The notes under the pieces are model-generated. The model made no database searches and had not been told where the DNA came from. It was given only the letters and a program-made list of their open reading frames with translations. Below, piece by piece: positions 58,216 to 64,000 of a stretch of 64,000 nucleotides of DNA. The stretch's first letter is position 1, and every line of letters begins with the position of its first letter. Made by a program: the position numbers and the translations under genes. This stretch comes from Cryptomeria japonica (Eukaryota; Streptophyta; Pinopsida; Cupressales; Cupressaceae), in assembly GCF_030272615.1 (NCBI RefSeq), contig NC_081406.1, forward strand, positions 141,951,299 to 142,015,298, read 5' to 3'.

Positions 58216-59181
58216 TTTTTCTTAAGGAAAATCTTTTAGATTTCAATCCGGACCTTCATATTTTCCAGAATTGGTGTTACAATTTTCTAAGATTACCTAT
58301 CACATGTTGGCACAAACGTCAGGAACAAAGTCCCTATGAGGATCTAATTTCCACTCAAAACATGATGTTCAAGGACAGTGAGTCTGAATGAGGGTCGGAT
58401 TTCCACTTGAGTATGGAATTACAAAGGAAGGAAGTTGTCCAGATAGGCATCAAATTTCCCCAAGTGAAGAATGGACAAGGATAATGCGGATGGTTTTGAG
58501 GAATGATCAGTCCATATGCAGATGAATTTCCCACCAAGGTTGAAGTTAAGTTTATCATACTAGTGTTTGATTCAATGCTTATTTGTTTTGCAGGATTGTT
58601 ATGAGGAAAGGAAGCATGATGATAAAGGCTTGAGGTGAAGGAGGATGAACGCAATGCAGATAAGGAAGATCAATACTTCAAAGATTGGATGAGGAATTCA
58701 GGATAGAGATTCCAGAAGGTGAAGATGAGGACTAGATCAATCATGAAGAAGACTTCACTTTGATGGTGAACGAATGAAGGAAAGCAAGTTCAAGAAATGA
58801 ACACAAAGGATTTTACATCAAGAAATACAGAACTACATCAAGGAATTTCAATATCAAAGTGCGTCAAGGAAGGAAATATTTCAGGATTCCAAGATTGGGA
58901 AATTTTCCAAACATAAGGAGGGAACAGTTCATGGAATTCCTTAACATAAGTGAGGTGGCATCCTAGTCACCATTCGTTCAATCAAAGGGTACCAAGTCAA
59001 CATTCATTCAAGGAGGGAATAGATGACACATGGCGCTACATCAAATATTATGTATCTTACCTACCCTCATTTCTTATTGGCCAATGTAATGGTGGTTGTA
59101 CAAACCCTGATTAGGGTTTGTTCATGTAATCTTGGTCATTGATCTTGAATCAATATGAGCCATTCGTTTCTTTTGAGGCTC

Positions 59182-59189
59182 TATATATA
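59182..59189 (+). promoter_or_regulatory. E4 TATA box
   Basis: TATATATA within GAGGCTCTATATATACCTC, matching the E3 site at 40636 in position and flanks. Confidence 0.55.
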
Positions 59190-60005
59190 CCTCATTGCCT
59201 CTCATTTGTAAGGGAGAGTTTTTGTAGAATTGTTGGTATATGCTGCAGCTATTTGAATCTAAATCAATTTTCAATTTGTTGGTGATTTTGCTCTTCAAAT
59301 GTTGTTTTGCATTCATGGTTCTCAATTCCTCAAAGTTAGATTAGAATTTGTTTTCATGTTTGTTAGATTGAGTGGAAGATTTGTTGAGTATATTTGTGTG
59401 GAATCCTTAATCCATACCACTAGCTTCTTGCCGTTGGTAAGTGTGCCTTGTGTGGTCAACTAGAAATTTGAGTAAGCTTAACTTTAATTATTATGCGTCC
59501 CTTGACAATCGTCAACTTGGATGGTGTCAACGTTTGATGGTAATAGTCTGAAAATCCACAAGTATACTTTAGATGATTGCACTAAGCTTGTGTCAATACT
59601 TGTTTGTGAGACCTTTCCTAGTTTGATTCCACTAGATTTGTTCATCATTTCCTACATTCCTAGGCTTAGAATAGATTTCTTGAACCCTATTCCTTTTTGC
59701 CATTTTTTAGTAAGTCTTGTTAGAATTAAGTCCGAAGCTTCATTGCTAAATCCTAAGTCATCGGCATACCCATCCCAATCCATGATAATATTGAGAATTC
59801 ATGTACAACGTAAGTCCCCTTGTGATTCCAACATTATCACATCAAACCACAGAACTTATCCACACGTCAAGACCTGACATTTTGTAACCTTGGAGTTGTC
59901 TCATTTGATCGCAAAGCATAGCATATGAGAGACTTTGTTTAAGAGAGGATAAGATACCTTGGTATTTTATTCTGTGTCCGCATGTGCATAAAAAACACAT
60001 CAACA

Positions 60006-60593
60006 ATACCCTTGTTTGTCTTGCAACTGCCTAGAGGGTCTGACTGGTACCTCCTAGCATGGGGGGGTTGACCTTTTTGGTGCCACATGGTTGGCTGAGT
60101 GCTTTTCGCACTCATTTGGTTTGGCTCCTTCAGCTTCATGTTCGTGTTGGCTCGGAGAAGTTTTGAAGACTATCATTGTTGTACCAGATTCATGTATGCT
60201 TCCCTTCATGGGACTTTTGGGAGATTCGTATATGGAGGATCCATCATTATGTATATGTAATTCTTGTATAAATTCTCAAGCAATGTAATGAAAATCTTGT
60301 ATCCATGTAATGTTCTATAGTGTAATTTATATTGCAGTTCCTTGTTAATTATTTGAGTTGATGTATAACCTTGTGTTGCATCGTTATGGGGCCTTGAGGA
60401 CATTTGTTAGATGATTCATAATGTATCTTGTTAAATGTATCTTTAGCAATTGTATATGATTAATTAAAAAAGAAAAATCTCGCATTTACATGTTCATGGA
60501 TGTTTTGTCCTCTGGGCCTCATGGCGGGGCATGACAACCTAGTTGATCTATGTTCATACGTTTTATCTTGGACACTACTGAATATTGTTTCTT
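60006..60593. other. Unassigned; possible LTR edge at 60536
   Basis: No gene. GGGGCATGACA at 60526-60536 is, on the minus strand, TGTCATGCCCC, like the start of LTR G, but no opposite end was found. Confidence 0.3.
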
Positions 60594-60849
60594 GAGGGAG
60601 AACCGATGTTTAGGCACCTTCACAGATAGAGGGAGAACCGTTGTTTACACACCCTCTCAGGCAGAGGGAGAACCGTTGTTCAGGCACCCTCATTAAATGA
60701 TTTGTTGAGGGAGAACAACTATTAAGGCACCCTCTCAGATAAAGGGAGAACGGTTAATGAGGCACCCTCTTTAGGATTGAGGGAGAACCATTATTAAGGC
60801 ACCCTCACAAAGTGGCTTAATTAGGGAGAACCGTTACTAAGGCACCCTA
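60594..60849. repeat. Seven-unit hairpin array GAGGG..CCCTC
   Basis: Units of 28-29 bases at about 60594, 60629, 60664, 60707, 60741, 60779 and 60821: GAGGGAGAACCGTTGTT, a variable base or two, then AGGCACCCTC. The ends pair. The last unit has TAGGG with CCCTA, a paired change. Confidence 0.75.
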
Positions 60850-61149
60850 TCAAGATAATGAGGATTCCTATGGCTATGACCCAGGGTTTTTGATCTTTAC
60901 ATTATAGTTGCTGTTTGCAAAATTATTTAAGTTTCTTATGAAACTTCTCTTATTTTATCATGATCAGTTTATTGTTTACTTATTATGTTTGTAATTAATT
61001 GCTTATATATATAATTAGTAGATTCTCTTAACTTGTTGCAAGATTCTCCTATAAAAGTGTTAAAGGTATTCCTTCTCTAATCCACCCTTAATTGTGAAGA
61101 ATTGTAATCTGGGGTAAACTAGGGCATTTTGCAAAAAGGGACATTACAT
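60850..61149. other. No gene; A/T-rich, ends GGGACATTACA
   Basis: The terminal GGGACATTACA resembles an LTR edge of the A/C type. The J reading frame begins directly after it. Confidence 0.3.
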
Positions 61150-62522
61150 TTAGATTCTGAGAGTAATGAAGATGAGTGTTCCCTAGAAGGCTTTGAGAAA
61201 GAACATGGTTGTGACAAGACCATTGCCCAACTCTCTAGTTCTCAAAAACTAGGATCATTTAAGGTTAGAGGTGTTCTATAGGTGTAGTAAATAAAAACTC
61301 TTATTCATAGAAGTGCTACCCATAATTCCATTGTGAGGGCCTTGTGGCCACGAGAGAATTCCAAACAGAAGAATATGAAGGTTTCAAGGTTATAAGCTCA
61401 CTTATACTTGTGAAGTTTCTAATTTGTGCATATAGTTGGGAGAGTATGAGTTGAAACATGATTTTTGTGTGGTAAATATAGAGGATATAGATGTGGCCCT
61501 ACGAATGCATTGGATGAGGACACTTGTGGAGTTCACGATGAATTTGCAGGCAATGGAGATGAGATTTGAGTCAAATGGGAAGAAGATAGTGCTCATAGGG
61601 ATGTTAGATGGTGGTCTAAGAGTAGTCTCCCTTACAAGAATGGAAAGGTTAATCAGACATGATCAAGTGGAATGAGCAACAGACTGTATCATAATGCCTA
61701 TAGTCACAAAGCAATAGAAGAGCGGTTATCATCCAGACATTTAGAATTGTTGTCCAAGCATGGCAAGGTGTTCAATAATATACCTCCTACAGTACTATCA
61801 AAGAGAGGCATTGAGTATGTCATAGAATTAGAGAAGGGTTCTAACGCAATGATTACTACACCCTACAAACATCCAAAGAGGCATAAGGATGAAATTGAAA
61901 GGAGCATCAAAGAATTACTGGACATGGGACACATTAGACCTAGCAAGAGCCCTTTTTGCCTTTGTAGTAGTGCTAGTCAAGAAGGATGGCACAATGTGAA
62001 TGTGCATTGATTACAAAGCCCTAAACAAAAAAACTATCAAGAATAGGTATCGTATCCCCCAAATTGATGAGATGATTAATGAACTGCATGGTCCTTTCTA
62101 TTTTTCTAAGATTTATTTAAGGTCAGGTTACCACCAAATCATACATAGGAAGGATGATGTAGAGAAAACAACTTTCAAATGCCATTTTGGTCACTTTGAG
62201 TTCTTCGTAATGCCTTTTGGATGGATTGATGCACCAACCACTTTCCAATAATGCATAAATCATGTCTTTTGTAAGCAACTCAAGATGCTTGTATTTATAT
62301 TCTTTGATAATATCTTGATTTTTAGCAAAGCCTGGGAAGAACACATGAGACATCTTGAGGAGGTGTTGAGCATACTCGAGAGTGAGTGGTACACCAAGGA
62401 GTCTAAGTGTGATTTTGGCATGACAAAACTTCTCTACCTTGGCCACATCATCAGTACTAAAGGTGTGAGAATTGATCCTGAAAAGATCAAGGCAACTATT
62501 GATTGGCCAACACCTGTGAATC

Positions 62523-63781
62523 TGTAATGGATACCCTAGAATGCCCAAAAACTAAACCAACTACTGATAGGAATTAAGTCAAACAGTTTGCATTCAACTC
62601 CTTATTTCTTTGTTTAATGTTTAAACCTCTTATGGCTTCGGAAATGAAATGTTTGTTTGTTTTTTAGTCTTTGCATAGATTTGAAATCATATAACATGAA
62701 CTAGAAGGAAATTACAATAATGTGCAACATGAAGATTGAACTACTGCTGAAATGATATTATTTCCAGAATTATTAAAATCAAATACATAGCAGATTTTTT
62801 TAACTCACTAAATACTCCAACTTTTTTGACATAGTATTCCAGCAATGACTTCCCATCTTGCTGCTACAGTAACATGAATAGTGCCGTGCTACAATACGTG
62901 AATAGTGTCGCGCTACAGTAGCGTGAATAGTGTCATGCTACAGTAACGTGAATAGTGCTGCGCTACAATGCTGCTACAGTATTAATTAATCTTCAATCAG
63001 TCCAATATCATCATAAAATCATCCCTTCAGAATGGCATAAGCATTGGTCAAGAAGTGGAGAAGGTATGAGCAAAACACCCAATCTGCCTGTAGCTGGAGA
63101 TGCACCCAATCTGTCTGTTAATGAAGCTGATAGCAATGGATTCCAAAGGCCAAATCCCAAGGGAATGACGTCTAGAATGTCACAAGAGAGGATAGACGTC
63201 CTCTAATGCCAAGAACGGATCTGCAACTCACACATCAATTTCTTCTCATATTCAACATGCTGAATGAAGCCACAAAAGCTTTCTTTTATTCTTTCTCCAA
63301 GGGTCGACCCAACTCACTTAAGCAATGTGGGATAAAATATGTGCAATATAAAACATATTAAAATATTCACTTATGTCTCCCTAAGATGCCCCTTTGATTT
63401 GCACACAACCCCATAAAATAAATATTAAAGTATAACTTTAATATTTTACAGTTAAATTAAATGTTACTTTAATAACACTTCAGGCATTAAAATATACTAG
63501 CAATCGGACTCCGAATAGCGCGACTGATAACTCGTCGGAAAGCTCTCGCCAAGGAGTATCGAATCCAATCACCAAAACTAGCCTCCGTTGTGTCCTGTTG
63601 ACTTACTAAAAATAGTAAGTATGCCTGAAACTAAGTAAATCAACTCCGTTTTGGCCTAAACTGGAAATGACTAGGCCAAAACACTCCAGGATCCCTTTAA
63701 ACCCTTCGTTAGCCCTCGGGACCATGTAGAGCTAGGCTAACACACATATGCTTGCTCAACTGCTAAAGTGGGGACATTACA
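62523..63781 (-). mobile_element. Solo LTR C2 (1,259 bp) inside element J
   Basis: On the minus strand it starts TGTAATGTCCCC (63781) and ends TATCCATTACA (62523). Flanks GAATC and AAATC match in four of five bases, and the RT frame of J rejoins (..PVNL then T..LKGFF). Same family as C1, with the 20-bp palindrome at 63601-63620. Confidence 0.88.
63601..63620. promoter_or_regulatory. 20-bp U3 palindrome in C2
   Basis: Identical to the LTR A copies, about 161 bases from the LTR start, the same offset as in C1. Confidence 0.55.
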
Positions 63782-64000
63782 AAATCTCACATAGCTTAAG
63801 GGATTCTTTGGATTATGTGGATTTTAACAAAGCTTTGTTAAGGGGTTCTCATAGACTGTAGCTCCACTTACTAGTTTGAAAACAAGAGGAGATTTCATGT
63901 GATAAGATGTAGCATAGAAGTGTTTTGTTCATTTCAAATAAGTGATGTCCACATGCCCTATTTTAGCTATTCTAGATTTCTCCAAACCTTTCGAGTTGGA

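Larger units (their letters stand above)
57510..60005 (+). mobile_element. E4: reduced E-type LTR, ORF lost
   Basis: The 3' end ACATCAACA, the TATA box (59182-59189), CCACTAGCTTCTTGCC and AAGAGAGGATAAGAT match E3. The left part is an array of 'GTCTTCAGAC'-like units (about 57590-58210). A splice-acceptor-like TTGTTTTGCAG/GA lies at about 58583-58595, but no long ORF follows. The left border abuts F2 sequence and lacks the TGTTG terminus, so it is truncated. Confidence 0.55.
61150..64000 (+). pseudogene. Element J: Ty3/gypsy protease-RT, decayed, split by C2
   Basis: The frame opens near 61153 with an acidic gag end (DSESNEDECS). It passes a dead protease site: LIHRSATHNS at about 61297-61326, where LIDSGATHNF is usual. 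RT then has YVIELEKGSNA, MCIDYKALNKKTIKN, YRIPQIDEMI and FGHFEFFVMPFG. The catalytic YxDD is FFDN (about 62300). Two frameshifts (about 61675 and 62000) and several stops follow. After C2 the frame resumes at 63785 (LKGFFGLCGF), again with TAG/TAA/TGA stops, and leaves the window. Gag and the 5' LTR are missing. Confidence 0.8.

Noticed and set aside
60006-60010. Target duplication joining E2 and E4 as one LTR
   Set aside because: Left flank GGTTG and right flank ATACC do not match; the link remains only a possibility.
61138-61148. LTR end with PBS in front of element J
   Set aside because: GGGACATTACA resembles an LTR edge, but no tRNA-complementary sequence follows; the next bases are already gag-coding.
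1-64000. CRISPR arrays, bacterial operons, ribosomal or functional tRNA genes
   Set aside because: Repeat units are irregular LTR-embedded dyads, not repeat-spacer arrays; the only tRNA-like sequence is the split block at 27649-27722, which is no complete tRNA gene.

Overview
This window looks like non-genic, repeat-dense nuclear DNA from a large plant genome, most likely a gymnosperm such as a conifer. That is an inference from the nested LTR retrotransposons, very long LTRs, decayed coding regions and absence of any convincing host gene. All coordinates were read by eye and could be off by a few bases.

Layout. 1-2664: 5' end of a minus-strand Ty3/gypsy element (A), inserted into a minus-strand unit (E1, 2665-5698). 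5699-10809: older DNA holding an 8-bp-TSD hAT-type MITE (7692-8316), a complete 375-bp TRIM (8621-8995) and a Copia RNase H relic. 10815-19498: element B, minus strand, gag-pro only, with both LTRs, PBS, PPT and 5-bp TSD; two solo LTRs (D1, C1) are nested in it, each with its own TSD. 20197-20753: left fragment of an E-type LTR (E2), cut by the next element. 20754-57509: a very large minus-strand Ty3/gypsy element (H). Two direct repeats of about 6.9 kb (F1, left; F2, right) flank a gag-pro-RNase H-RT-RNase H-integrase region that is split by E3 (30806-41496, plus strand). E3 is itself split by solo LTR D2 (35813-39344). F2 is split by an LTR fragment (G, 49834-52650). 57510-60005: a reduced E-type LTR (E4). 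60006-61149: an unassigned stretch with a hairpin repeat array. 61150-64000: a decayed Ty3/gypsy pro-RT (J) split by solo LTR C2.

The most unusual observation is that E1, E3, F1 and F2 are related giant LTRs (about 6.7-7.2 kb where complete). Each carries its own long ORF of about 1,070-1,210 codons, in sense orientation inside U3. The product is an unrecognised protein with a conserved N-terminal region, a basic and disordered middle, and a coiled coil. E3 and E1 also show a TATA box in front of the ORF, and E3, F1, F2 and E4 show a second TATA box near the LTR 3' end. F1 and F2 are placed as the two LTRs of H. E3 behaves as a solo giant LTR: it has TG..CA ends and a near-perfect 5-bp TSD, and the RT reading frame of H rejoins across it.

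A second theme is arrays of short dyad (hairpin) repeats in LTRs. These include about eleven copies at roughly 167-bp spacing in E3, and eight copies of AGTCTTTGAGCT downstream of the D-family TATA box. Several show paired, compensatory base changes. Internal stops are mostly TAG; where a paralogue shows the original codon they derive from CAG or TGG, as expected from deamination of methylated cytosine in silenced transposons.

None of the elements has an intact autonomous coding set.
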